This document shows positions 14,311 to 21,805 of a DNA stretch of 27,712 bases, piece after piece. The notes beneath the pieces are model-generated. The model ran no database searches and had not been told where the DNA came from. It worked only from the letters and a program-made list of their open reading frames with translations. Every line of letters begins with the position of its first letter. Position 1 is the first letter of the stretch. This DNA comes from a virus, in IMG/VR virus record IMGVR_UViG_3300018036_000814, positions 1 through 27,712 of that record; one strand, written 5' to 3'. The translations under genes were made by a program, and so were the position numbers.

Positions 14311-14571
14311 TTATTTAAAGATTGTTGCGCCTGCTGCTGTATATGCTGCAGCGATCATTGCTCGGCTTGGGGTACCGAGGCGGTAGACAGTTTTACCTGT
14401 CTTTGTGACATTCGTGTATACAGGGAAACCTGCTTCACGAAGTTCTGCCACACGGGCTCCGACTGATTTGATGCCAAACATCTTAACTGCTTGTGCTTCA
14501 GACAGAGATTGTCCGCTAGTTAGAAAGTTAAGAACTTTCTTAGTTTGAGTTGTGTTTACTGACTTAGTCAT
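14311..14571 (-). CDS. Helix-turn-helix (HTH_39-like) DNA-binding protein
   Basis: An 86-residue protein with a GGAG ribosome binding site. Residues about 10-70 fit a winged helix: KKVLNFLTSGQSLSEAQAVKMFGI forms helices 1-2, KSVGARVAELREAGFPV the recognition helix and wing start, and KTGKTVYRLGTPS the wing. This matches the small HTH_39-type domain common in phages. It follows the early-promoter genes near 15 kb and precedes tRNA-Thr, so it may be a transcriptional regulator of phage or host genes made early. The target is unknown. Confidence 0.75.
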   Translation of the reverse strand: MTKSVNTTQTKKVLNFLTSGQSLSEAQAVKMFGIKSVGARVAELREAGFPVYTNVTKTGKTVYRLGTPSRAMIAAAYTAAGATIFK

Positions 14572-14577
14572 AATATA

Positions 14578-14907
14578 TTATTCTCCAATATTTGATTTAA
14601 CAACGGTTACACTTTCAGCACCCTCAACCTTCGGAGCGGTATTAACCACCCGTTGGGTTTTAGGTACATTCCTAAACACGACTTTCAAAAGAGCATCTTT
14701 TGTTTCTGCATCCGGAATATTGCTATTCTGGAGTACATACTGAGCTGCTTCCTTTTTAGTCATGGCTGACGGTAACTCCACAAAATAATGTGATGAGTTA
14801 TCCTTCAACTTCTTGATGCGGGATACCATATCGTTACCGAACCGAGCCTTACAAGTCCCGTTCGACATTACGCTGTATCCTGCAAATTTAAATGTTTGGT
14901 TTGACAT
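14578..14907 (-). CDS. Hypothetical early protein, 109 aa
   Basis: A 109-residue basic protein (MSNQTFKFAGYSVMSNGTCKARFGNDMVSRIKKL, then AMTKKEAAQYVLQNSNIPDAETKDALLKVVF). GAGGA precedes the ATG. A perfect TTGACT-17-TATAAT promoter lies 35 nt upstream, so it is probably expressed early. I recognise no family. The helix-rich C-terminal half (TKKEAAQYVL, TKDALLKVVF) and net positive charge fit nucleic-acid or host-protein binding, which is speculation. Confidence 0.72.
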   Translation of the reverse strand: MSNQTFKFAGYSVMSNGTCKARFGNDMVSRIKKLKDNSSHYFVELPSAMTKKEAAQYVLQNSNIPDAETKDALLKVVFRNVPKTQRVVNTAPKVEGAESVTVVKSNIGE

Positions 14908-14941
14908 AATTTATCCTCTTTCTCAATTTAATATAACTATT

Positions 14942-14970
14942 ATACTACCGTTTGTTTCTAAAGTCAAGCA
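14942..14970 (-). promoter_or_regulatory. Sigma70-like early promoter P2
   Basis: Minus strand TTGACT (14970-14965), 17 bp, TATAAT (14947-14942), in the context TGCTTGACTTT and GTATAATA. It drives the 109-aa early gene (ATG at 14907) and probably the HTH gene and tRNA-Thr downstream. Confidence 0.88.
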
Positions 14971-14996
14971 CTTTCTGACCAAAATGTGAAATCTTT

Positions 14997-15512
14997 TTAG
15001 GCGACTGCCGCTTCTTTACAAGCGAACCAGTCGCTTAGGAAGTCTTGACTCCATCCGCGATGTCCATCTTCCATAAGATACATACACTTATAGTCGATTC
15101 GCTCCTGGCTAGGGCCCATTAGGAAACTCTCGGTTTTTTCTACGATCTCTCGTCTCATATAACCGAATTCGTCATTCTTTTGGATGCGAGTACCACGGAA
15201 CCTCTTAATCAGTGTGTCGTACTCGATATAGGTAGGTATCTCCCACTCTTGGATATGATCCTCGAGTTTGAAGTCAATATCGTCGATGAGATCGGAGTGA
15301 ATGATGATCTCTTCCCAAGATTCGTTGCGAACCTCGATTAGTGATTCTAGCTTAGCCCAGAAGTCCTTACAGCCCGACTGCTCTACAGTCACGCCTTCCA
15401 TAATGAAGGTATCGCCGCCCTTGAACTTCCAATACTGCGGACACTCGCCCTTGCCGTCCCAATCATGGGCACCATAGTTCTCACGGGTTTGTGTCTGTAT
15501 GACGATTTTCAT
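14997..15512 (-). CDS. Conserved hypothetical early marine-phage protein, 171 aa
   Basis: A 171-residue acidic protein. The opening (MKIVIQTQTRENYGAHDWDGKGECPQYWKFKGGDTFIM) is, from memory, a recurrent signature in cyanophage and pelagiphage hypothetical proteins: I-Q-T-Q...E-N-Y-G-A-H-D-W. A second strand-rich part includes EIIIHSDLIDD and EIPTYIEYDTLIKRFRG, ending with MYLMEDGHRGWSQDFLSDWFACKEA. GGAG lies 8 nt before the ATG, and a consensus TTGACA-17-TATAAT promoter lies 35 nt upstream. This is expected to be an early, possibly host-takeover gene. No catalytic motif is recognised. Confidence 0.75.
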   Translation of the reverse strand: MKIVIQTQTRENYGAHDWDGKGECPQYWKFKGGDTFIMEGVTVEQSGCKDFWAKLESLIEVRNESWEEIIIHSDLIDDIDFKLEDHIQEWEIPTYIEYDTLIKRFRGTRIQKNDEFGYMRREIVEKTESFLMGPSQERIDYKCMYLMEDGHRGWSQDFLSDWFACKEAAVA

Positions 15513-15546
15513 GCTCTAAACTCCAATTTCTTCAGTTTATACAAGT

Positions 15547-15575
15547 ATTATACAGGGTATTTTACTAAATGTCAA
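15547..15575 (-). promoter_or_regulatory. Sigma70-like early promoter P3 (full consensus)
   Basis: Minus strand TTGACA (15575-15570), 17 bp, TATAAT (15552-15547): both hexamers and the spacing match the bacterial optimum. The flanks again read TGCTTGACATT and TGTATAATA. The start codon of the 171-aa gene lies 35 nt downstream of the -10. A-rich tracts upstream (AAAAAAGTGAAAAAAAG) could serve as an UP element. Confidence 0.9.
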
Positions 15576-15602
15576 GCATTATTTTGACTTTTTTTCACTT
15601 TT

Positions 15603-16958
15603 TTAGAAGTTTTTGGGTACATCTTCGGGTTTGAGTACGTTATACGGGACTAGATTGGGGGATTTGGCGCCATCTCGCCAGAAATTTCCGTTCATATGTA
15701 GGTCCATATCAGTGAGATAGTCCTCTTCATTGAATGAGTTACAGTAAGCACTAAAGTCCACAAACCAATCGTCATATTTATCCCTATAGGCCTGATAATC
15801 CACTCTATTTTGCGCTATAAGGGTACGTTTATTGCGTAACTGTATAGCATTACACTCTGCGACAACCTGGTTATAGGAGCTCTCAGGGAGGGCACAGATA
15901 CGCTCTACTTCAGCCACGATAGCGTTTAATCGCTCTGCGGGGTCGTATATTGTGTCATATGTTTCGTCTATCCAAGGTGAGAATGATTCGTATCCGCATA
16001 ATTTTAGCTCTTCTAGAAACCCTGGGGTAGTATGTACTAGGTGAGGAGTCTCTGCCATAATAGCTTTGTAGAACTTCTCCGTAGCGAATGAGGGTGAGAA
16101 CTCGTGTACCTTGAGCTTACCCTCATTGTGCAAGTGCAGGGCGTGATTGTAGTTCTTGTATGGTAGGTAGTGTGACTCTACGACAATGTGGAAGTCTGCT
16201 GAGGCAATTGCTCTAGGGACTATTGGCCCAAACTTACTAAGTCTGCCTGTTTTAAAGTGGCTGGTCTCGTTGATCTCATAGGGGATACCAGTGATCCAAC
16301 TCTCACAAGCAGGCTTGCCATATCCCATTTCCCTAGCCATGTCCAGAAGAGTTTGAATGGGATACCTAAAGTAATTTCCATCAAAGCCAGTTTCATATGG
16401 GTTTAGATTGTGAAACGAGTATGAGAAGTGTTTGAGTAGATTCTTATCTACGAGTTTTAGGTATAGCTCGAACCTGTCCTCGTTAAAGTTTCTGCTAAGT
16501 ATATTGAATTTGGTTCGTTCTGTTAATTCAGAGGTATCAACATTCTTACATCTAACCTGCAAAGGACTATATAGAACAAATTCAATGTCTGGGATATCGG
16601 AAAATATTCTTTGACAGAACTTTCTGAACATCTGATCTTTAACCACGAATACTATCTTGTTACCAGGTATCTGCCACTCTTTTATCCTGCGTCTAAAGTT
16701 TCGAACAACTAGTAGATTAAAATAGTCATCGCAGAAATTAATTAACAGTCTTACATTAGGTTTGGTTTTTAAATGGATTAGATGTGGGTCATCCAAATTA
16801 TTGAAAAGATCTTCGAAAGGATAAGACCTCATTGCTTGATCTAATCTGTCAAACAATAGAACAGCGTTGTCGTCTTCTAATGCCTTGTTCCAAGGTAGAA
16901 TAGGACCGTAAAGATAGATATCCTCTGTTTTAATCCTGTGGTAAAACTTTGTTGGCAT
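15603..16958 (-). CDS. Large protein with fucosyltransferase-like C-terminal half (putative GT-B glycosyltransferase)
   Basis: The product is 451 residues with AAGGA before the ATG. The N-terminal half has alternating strands and helices (NVRLLINFCDDYFNLLVV, then NKIVFVVKDQMFRKF, IEFVLYSPLQVRC). From about residue 290 the sequence (FSPSFATEKFYKAIMAETPHLVHTTPGFLEELKLCGYESFSPWIDETYDTIYDPAERLNAIVAEVERIC) follows the pattern seen in fucosyltransferase-type and related phage proteins: T-E-K-x-x-K-x-I, a P-H strand, G-F-L-x-x-L-x-x-x-G-(Y/F)-x-x-F-x-x-x-x-D-E-x-Y-D. This suggests a GT-B sugar transferase. Substrate unknown. It lies directly downstream of a 2OG-Fe(II) oxygenase. Confidence 0.72.
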   Translation of the reverse strand: MPTKFYHRIKTEDIYLYGPILPWNKALEDDNAVLLFDRLDQAMRSYPFEDLFNNLDDPHLIHLKTKPNVRLLINFCDDYFNLLVVRNFRRRIKEWQIPGNKIVFVVKDQMFRKFCQRIFSDIPDIEFVLYSPLQVRCKNVDTSELTERTKFNILSRNFNEDRFELYLKLVDKNLLKHFSYSFHNLNPYETGFDGNYFRYPIQTLLDMAREMGYGKPACESWITGIPYEINETSHFKTGRLSKFGPIVPRAIASADFHIVVESHYLPYKNYNHALHLHNEGKLKVHEFSPSFATEKFYKAIMAETPHLVHTTPGFLEELKLCGYESFSPWIDETYDTIYDPAERLNAIVAEVERICALPESSYNQVVAECNAIQLRNKRTLIAQNRVDYQAYRDKYDDWFVDFSAYCNSFNEEDYLTDMDLHMNGNFWRDGAKSPNLVPYNVLKPEDVPKNF

Positions 16959-16961
16959 AAC

Positions 16962-17699
16962 CTATTTCCTTGTTGGGATATCGAATGGTTCGTTAGATTC
17001 TTTGTCGTACCAATATAAACTCCTATGAGGTCTATCCTCTGGTTTATAATCGGCATCACTATAGTAATAGAATAATCTAAATGTTGTCCTATGTACACCT
17101 GCAGGACATTTCAGTGGCTCTGGATATCCGTGGAATCCTCGGTTACTGTAATTCCATATTACTGCGCTATTAAATAGGCAAGGGAATTCTTTTACTTTAT
17201 TTTCTTTTTGATTGTCCCAGAACTCTAATGCTCCGCCCCATTCAGGATCCCAATCGGGTGTGAGGTAAACAATTAATGACTGAGCTCTGTGTAATTTGAA
17301 TTGGTCGTTCCAGTTAAAATCAGAATGTACTTGCAAGGAATCGTTGGTCCAACTTTTAGAATACCCACCACCTACAATAAACGGATCGCCTATAGATCCT
17401 TCAGTTCCGGTTATTCTATTTAACCAGTCTATACCTAATGAACTGTGCATAGAGTTTACAAATTCTGTTGCAACAGGTAAGTGTTCTAACTTATTACACT
17501 CTTGCATATGACTTCCCTTGCGATCAAAGGTAGTCCACAGATGTTCGGGCGTGTTTCTTGCCTCGGAAAACATTTTCCTTGCGATCATATCTGGAAGGAA
17601 ATCGTTTAAGTAGACGTGAGGTACTGGAACTTCTGTTTGGTAATTGCTTTTGTATTGCTCAGGCGAGAACTTCTCTCTGATATATCGTATGCTTTCCAA
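16962..17699 (-). CDS. 2OG-Fe(II) oxygenase (prolyl-hydroxylase-like)
   Basis: The product is 245 residues. The jelly-roll iron site is clear: H125-x-D127 in LQVHSDFNW, distal H190 in GFHGYPEP, and an Arg (R204 or R208, in HRTTFRLFYY) to bind 2-oxoglutarate. The strand LIVYLTPDWDPEWGGALEFWD is typical. The substrate could be a protein, nucleobase or small molecule. The best start is a TTG at 17699, directly after the upstream TAA; the first internal ATG would remove the HVYLNDFLP strand. GGAAAG lies just upstream. It is followed after 3 nt by the glycosyltransferase-like gene, so hydroxylation and sugar transfer may be linked (inference). Confidence 0.88.
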   Translation of the reverse strand: MESIRYIREKFSPEQYKSNYQTEVPVPHVYLNDFLPDMIARKMFSEARNTPEHLWTTFDRKGSHMQECNKLEHLPVATEFVNSMHSSLGIDWLNRITGTEGSIGDPFIVGGGYSKSWTNDSLQVHSDFNWNDQFKLHRAQSLIVYLTPDWDPEWGGALEFWDNQKENKVKEFPCLFNSAVIWNYSNRGFHGYPEPLKCPAGVHRTTFRLFYYYSDADYKPEDRPHRSLYWYDKESNEPFDIPTRK

Positions 17700-18020
17700 T
17701 TACTTCTTTCCTAGTGCCTGCGCCCCAAAGAATGCGGCTACAATACCTGCGACTGCTACAAAATATGTAGCTGCCATATCGCCTAAGATTTGACTTGCTG
17801 AGTCTAGGCCTATGAGGACTGCGAGAACAACAGCAAAAGGATAAAGCAACATACCACCTAGTGCGAACCACGCCATTTTACGTTGGGCATCTCGCATCGC
17901 ATCTTCATCTTCTAGGCGCTTACGTTTAAACTCCATATACATTTCATGCTCTGCTTTACTGACTCTTCCGTCACCGTTGCTATCTGCTTCATGGAAAGCA
18001 GTTTTATTTTCTTCAGACAT
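17700..18020 (-). CDS. EF-hand membrane protein (holin-like candidate)
   Basis: The product is 106 residues with an excellent ribosome binding site (AGGAGG). Residues 13-24 (DSNGDGRVSKAE) are a canonical 12-residue EF-hand calcium loop with D13, N15, D17, R19 (backbone position), S21 and E24. A charged helix (25-48) leads to two hydrophobic segments, about 50-71 (AWFALGGMLLYPFAVVLAVLIG) and 82-101 (MAATYFVAVAGIVAAFFGAQ). A late promoter box lies about 50 nt upstream of the start. Two membrane segments, small size and late expression fit a holin, and the EF-hand would make it calcium-responsive. This family recurs in marine T4-like phages, from memory. The holin role is inference. Confidence 0.8.
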   Translation of the reverse strand: MSEENKTAFHEADSNGDGRVSKAEHEMYMEFKRKRLEDEDAMRDAQRKMAWFALGGMLLYPFAVVLAVLIGLDSASQILGDMAATYFVAVAGIVAAFFGAQALGKK

Positions 18021-18028
18021 TATGCCTC

Positions 18029-18760
18029 CTATTTTGCATACTTGCTAATGTGTGATATTAACTCCTCTTTATTTATATCACCTACAATGTCTGCAAAAGG
18101 AATATATCCGATAGCTAACCTGGGGTCGTGGAATTGGTGAGGCATTTTGTCTGCCATTCGATGCCATGCTGGCTGAGCTACTCTCTTTAGCCAATCATTT
18201 TCCATATCTTTTGTAATAGGATCTCCCATGTGCATAAAGAATGTAGCCCTTGCCCATACTTGTGCTTGAACCTGAGAAGGTTTTATATTCCAGTCTTTTG
18301 TATTTACAATCTCTGCAAAGTGTTTACCTACATGAGCATAGGCAAGATATAGTGTTCCTAACTTTCTTTGAACTGTAAACTTTGGAAATGCTTCGGTTGG
18401 AATTCTATATGTTTTTTCTCCGTCGGTGTATCCCCATCTAGGAGGGGCACCAGTCTCTAATAATTCTATCTGATGAATGAGGTTGTTGATGTCGTCCCAA
18501 ATTAATTTATCTTCATGCTTGGCAGTGTTTACTGATAAAGCAAATTGATTGTGCAAGCCATTGAAATCAACCTCGTCTCGATTAAAATTAAAATGTGCTG
18601 CCTTATCCCACAAATCGTTTAGAAGTTTTTCTTTATCTCGTTCTAACCAAAAATATTCCCTAGAATATTTAACTTCTTGTTCTAAGAACCGTGCGTGATT
18701 TTGTGAGAATTCGTCTGCGTGTACAACAAAGTCTAAATCGTTAAAACTTAATATCATCAT
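18029..18760 (-). CDS. Hypothetical protein downstream of gp41, 243 aa
   Basis: I take the start at the tandem ATGATG at 18760/18757, preceded by AAGGGTGG (AAGG 6 nt upstream); the open frame extends further to a GTG at 18811 but without a good SD. It overlaps the gp41 stop by 20 nt. Features: acidic N-terminus (MMILSFNDLDFVVHADEF), helical middle (LEQEVKYSREYFWLERDKEKLL), and a C-terminal part rich in Trp, His and Pro (RVAQPAWHRMADKMPHQFHDPRLAIGYIPF). No known motif or membrane segment is evident. The close coupling to the helicase gene suggests a replication-related function, which is inference. Confidence 0.72.
   Translation of the reverse strand: MMILSFNDLDFVVHADEFSQNHARFLEQEVKYSREYFWLERDKEKLLNDLWDKAAHFNFNRDEVDFNGLHNQFALSVNTAKHEDKLIWDDINNLIHQIELLETGAPPRWGYTDGEKTYRIPTEAFPKFTVQRKLGTLYLAYAHVGKHFAEIVNTKDWNIKPSQVQAQVWARATFFMHMGDPITKDMENDWLKRVAQPAWHRMADKMPHQFHDPRLAIGYIPFADIVGDINKEELISHISKYAK
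18070..18077 (-). promoter_or_regulatory. T4-type late promoter box TATAAATA (EF-hand membrane gene)
   Basis: Minus strand TATAAATA inside the 3' end of the gene downstream of gp41, about 50 nt before the ATG at 18020 of the EF-hand membrane protein. The box and distance fit a late promoter that would bring a lysis-type gene under late control. Confidence 0.55.
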
Positions 18761-20120
18761 ATCCACCCTTAAATTTATTTGAGGCACCATACTGTGGAGT
18801 CTGTTCAGCACCCGAGTCTTGTAAGTCGGCTTGCGGATTTTCTAAATCAAACAATTTCATTCTCGCTCTATCTACACCAACCATAAATCTTTTGTTCTTA
18901 GTAGGATCAGCATAACGATTCTTCAACTGTTTAACCATCAATTGTCCTAACTGTTCTATCTCTTCTGTACTTATAAGAGCAAACATCAAGTCTGCTGTAG
19001 CAGGCAAACCAAATGATTCTGAGGTATCCGTCAATTCAACGTCACTGTTTCCATAACCACCTCGAGTTGTCTGTGTCGCTGACATAATAGGAATATCAAA
19101 CTCTACTGCCAAGCCACGTAGCTCTTCTGCAATACTCTTAATAATTGTATAGCTGTTCGCGGCATTGCCAGGACGGAATCGAGAACTACCACAAATGTTT
19201 AGATAGTCAATAAAGATAATGTCAGGAGCAAAGTTACGCTTGAGTCTAAGTTCATTCAACAATGCTTTAAAATGTCCGGCGTGTGCTGATGCTGTAGGAT
19301 ATTCTTTAACAATTAACTTACCATTAATCTTTTTATTAATTTTAGAAATCCTATCGTCGAACATACTCTTAGGCATATCCTTCAAATCCTGAATAGGAAT
19401 GTTCATTAAGTTCGCATCAATACGTTCTGCAATTCTTTCCTCGGACATTTCAAGTGTAATGTACAAAACATTTTTGCCTGTGCTAATAGCGCCTGCTGCC
19501 ATATGACACATAAACAAAGACTTACCTACACCTGTACCTGCAAGTGCTATGTTCAATGTTTTATTTGCTAGTCCGCCTTCAGTAATCTTGTTAAACATAT
19601 CCAAGTCAAAGGGCATCTTCTCTTCTAGTCTGTGATAAAATTCAAAACGCTGATCTGCGTTCTCAATATAATCGTGTCCTACGTTATTGTCGAACCCAAC
19701 TGCAAGAGCGTCTGACAATATACTAGGTAATGCATCTGTACTGTACTGCTGATTCTTACCATCAATAATCTGAATCGAATCCATAATAGCATTGTAGAGT
19801 GCCTTGTCCTTACAGAATTTTTCTGTTTCTTCAACCAACCATTTAGTATCTAGTTCTTTATCCTCTACATTGTTGAGGAACTCATTTATCTCTTTGTCCT
19901 CAATCTCAGACACACGTCTATCATCTTGACAGGCAATAACGATTGCCTCTTTACTAGGGCAAGCATTATACTTCTCAGCATACTCCCAAATTTTAAGATA
20001 GATTGTACGTTCTGCAGAGTCGTTGAAATATTCACTTTTCAAAAAAGGAATAACTTTCCTAAGATATTCCTCATCATAAAATAATTTTGTAAGTATAATT
20101 CTTTCGACTCTATTTTCCAT
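18741..20120 (-). CDS. 41: DnaB-like replicative helicase gp41
   Basis: The product is 459 residues, as expected for T4 gp41-type helicases. The N-terminal helical domain (about 1-170) precedes a RecA-like motor. Walker A is GTGVGKS at 195-201, a DnaB-type motif 1a follows as VLYITLEMSEERIAERID, Walker B is IIFIDYLN at about 301-308, and motif 3 is SATQTTRGG. The C-terminal RMKLFDLENPQADLQDSGAE is typical. The hexamer should unwind DNA 5'-3' and recruit primase. Its ATG overlaps the upstream TGA by one base. The gene lies in the early replication block, with uvsX about 1.6 kb upstream. Confidence 0.93.
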   Translation of the reverse strand: MENRVERIILTKLFYDEEYLRKVIPFLKSEYFNDSAERTIYLKIWEYAEKYNACPSKEAIVIACQDDRRVSEIEDKEINEFLNNVEDKELDTKWLVEETEKFCKDKALYNAIMDSIQIIDGKNQQYSTDALPSILSDALAVGFDNNVGHDYIENADQRFEFYHRLEEKMPFDLDMFNKITEGGLANKTLNIALAGTGVGKSLFMCHMAAGAISTGKNVLYITLEMSEERIAERIDANLMNIPIQDLKDMPKSMFDDRISKINKKINGKLIVKEYPTASAHAGHFKALLNELRLKRNFAPDIIFIDYLNICGSSRFRPGNAANSYTIIKSIAEELRGLAVEFDIPIMSATQTTRGGYGNSDVELTDTSESFGLPATADLMFALISTEEIEQLGQLMVKQLKNRYADPTKNKRFMVGVDRARMKLFDLENPQADLQDSGAEQTPQYGASNKFKGGYDDIKF

Positions 20121-20734
20121 CAGCTAAGTTCCAAGTTGTAAACAAATAAACCGTCTCGGTTAAAGTAGTTATCCATTGTGAATAAAATAGCATTATATAT
20201 TACTTCAGGATCAAATGCAACATCTTTTAGTCCTGTTTGGTTAAGTGTTCTACCGGCTTTAATAGGACCAAACTTAATATTGCATATTTGTTTATCTAGG
20301 CAAAAATTGTTAACGTTGCCTTTAGTTCTTCGGTATTCTCTTTCATCGTCGTCTAAGAATATATTTTTAGTTGCCAACAACTCGTCAGAATATTGATCGA
20401 TTGTTCCACCTATGTTAATTAACATTACCCTGTCATTACCTGTAGGCCACATCTTAAGAGTATGCCAGTCTGAATAATGGTTGCCATACAAGTCCATTAA
20501 CATATGCATCTGGGCATCGTCCCATGCCGAAAAGTTATAAGCGTTGTTAATTATAACATCACAATCTTTAGACTTTTCTACAATAGACTGCCTGTCTTCT
20601 GCATTTGAAATATCGTATCCTAGACTTTTAGAGAATCCAATAACATCGTTACCTAACTCCTGTAAGTTTTCAAATACAAGTTTACCAAGTCCTTGTGTAT
20701 GTCCAATGACTGCTATCTTTTTACCCGTGATCAT
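20120..20734 (-). CDS. Short-chain dehydrogenase-like NAD(P)-binding protein
   Basis: The product is 204 residues with AAGGAG before the ATG. It has an SDR-type nucleotide-binding loop (GKKIAVIGHTQGLGK, G11 to G17), the NNA motif at 63-65 (DVIINNAYNF), and a YxxxK pair (Y134, K138) that corresponds to the SDR catalytic residues. It lacks part of the C-terminal substrate loop and is short for the family (usual about 250), so it could be a reductase, dehydratase or epimerase with reduced specificity. It sits between the radical SAM enzyme and gp41 and overlaps the radical SAM stop by 14 nt, which suggests a joint pathway for a sugar or nucleotide derivative (inference). Confidence 0.78.
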   Translation of the reverse strand: MITGKKIAVIGHTQGLGKLVFENLQELGNDVIGFSKSLGYDISNAEDRQSIVEKSKDCDVIINNAYNFSAWDDAQMHMLMDLYGNHYSDWHTLKMWPTGNDRVMLINIGGTIDQYSDELLATKNIFLDDDEREYRRTKGNVNNFCLDKQICNIKFGPIKAGRTLNQTGLKDVAFDPEVIYNAILFTMDNYFNRDGLFVYNLELS

Positions 20735-21602
20735 ATATAATCTCCTTAATTTTTATTTCGTTGGGTCTCATCTGACGGTGAGGAACATCAACTCCTGTAT
20801 TAAATCCTAAGCAGACTCGGCATGCTTGGATATTTGTTTCCGACTCCATCATATTTTTAATCAATTCACCTGTGTTTTCTTGGTGAAGTGGAATTGCATC
20901 TTTGCTAAAATCAAAAGGAGGTTCTATTCCGCTTTGTTCATATAACTTTGCCTTAACATAAGTCATTGGACATCTGTAAAAGTGTCCGCCGTATATTGCA
21001 ATTGCGCTATCCTTCAACCAACATTTTTTCCAAATGTCTAAGGCTTCCTCTTCTGTATTTAATGTGTCTTTATGGTGCATCACTTTGAAATGCCCATTTA
21101 CAATGTTAACCTCAGAACCCTTTGCTACAATATCTCTTTGGTATCCTATTAGGGTTTTAACAACTTCCATGTCTGTTAAAACTCTAAGCTGTAGTTTAGG
21201 ATATATTTTTTGATACCCTTCAATCTTTTTAATTATTTTATCATAGTTTATATTTGTATCTCGGTATATGCTGAGATTAATTGAATCTAAATTTTTCCAA
21301 AATTCTTCAGGCTGAGACAAAAGGTTTATACCATTAGTAATGATACAGTTCATTTTAGCCAGGCCAATCTCTTTAGGGTATTTTAAAAACTCGACAATCT
21401 CTGGGTGTAGTGTACACTCGCCACCTGTGAACCTGGCTACGTCTATTTCATAATACTTATTTAGAGCATCGCAATCCTTTTTAAATTGCTCTAAAGATTC
21501 AAACTCTGGTTTTAGATATGGACTTGCCATAGAACAATTTAGACACTTCAGGTTGCAATGCAACACTGGGTACATTTCAATATAGGTCTTTTTATACTTC
21601 AA
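20721..21602 (-). CDS. Radical SAM enzyme with SPASM-like C-terminal cysteines
   Basis: The product is 293 residues counting from the TTG at 21602. I choose this start because AAGGA lies upstream and the N-terminal strand (KTYIEMYPVLHC) is needed by the fold; the alternative ATG at 21575 would remove it. The radical SAM cluster motif is C16xxxC20xxC23, followed by GGECTLHP at 60-67, the GGE motif that binds SAM. C-terminal cysteines (KKCWLKD, YRCPMTY, ACRVCLG) resemble auxiliary-cluster ligands of SPASM/twitch-type enzymes that modify peptides or sugars. The overlap with the SDR-like gene indicates co-translation. Substrate unknown. Confidence 0.88.
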   Translation of the reverse strand: MKYKKTYIEMYPVLHCNLKCLNCSMASPYLKPEFESLEQFKKDCDALNKYYEIDVARFTGGECTLHPEIVEFLKYPKEIGLAKMNCIITNGINLLSQPEEFWKNLDSINLSIYRDTNINYDKIIKKIEGYQKIYPKLQLRVLTDMEVVKTLIGYQRDIVAKGSEVNIVNGHFKVMHHKDTLNTEEEALDIWKKCWLKDSAIAIYGGHFYRCPMTYVKAKLYEQSGIEPPFDFSKDAIPLHQENTGELIKNMMESETNIQACRVCLGFNTGVDVPHRQMRPNEIKIKEIIYDHG

Positions 21603-21616
21603 TTAATATAATATCC

Positions 21617-21805
21617 TTAACGAACGTCTTCTGCTATAAATTCTTCACGAACTACTTCCACACAAACTTCACAAAGATATAACTCTTCGACGTCTGTGTG
21701 AAAGCATAATGCTCGATCTCCTTCCCAAATAGGAACTGAACAGCGATCGCAGGTGCCTTTAGACTTCTTCGTAGACTTGTTGAATATCTTCTGCAGAAAT
21801 TTCAT
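21617..21805 (-). CDS. Small zinc-ribbon protein, 62 aa
   Basis: A 62-residue protein with a basic N-terminus (MKFLQKIFNKSTKKSKG) and two CxxC pairs: C19-x-x-C22 (CDRC) and CEVC near residues 45-48, plus one Cys between. This is the pattern of a treble-clef or rubredoxin-like zinc ribbon. It starts inside the 3' end of uvsX (47-nt overlap, other frame) with only a weak ribosome binding site, so translation is probably coupled. It might modulate the recombinase or bind nucleic acid; this is inference. Confidence 0.7.
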   Translation of the reverse strand: MKFLQKIFNKSTKKSKGTCDRCSVPIWEGDRALCFHTDVEELYLCEVCVEVVREEFIAEDVR

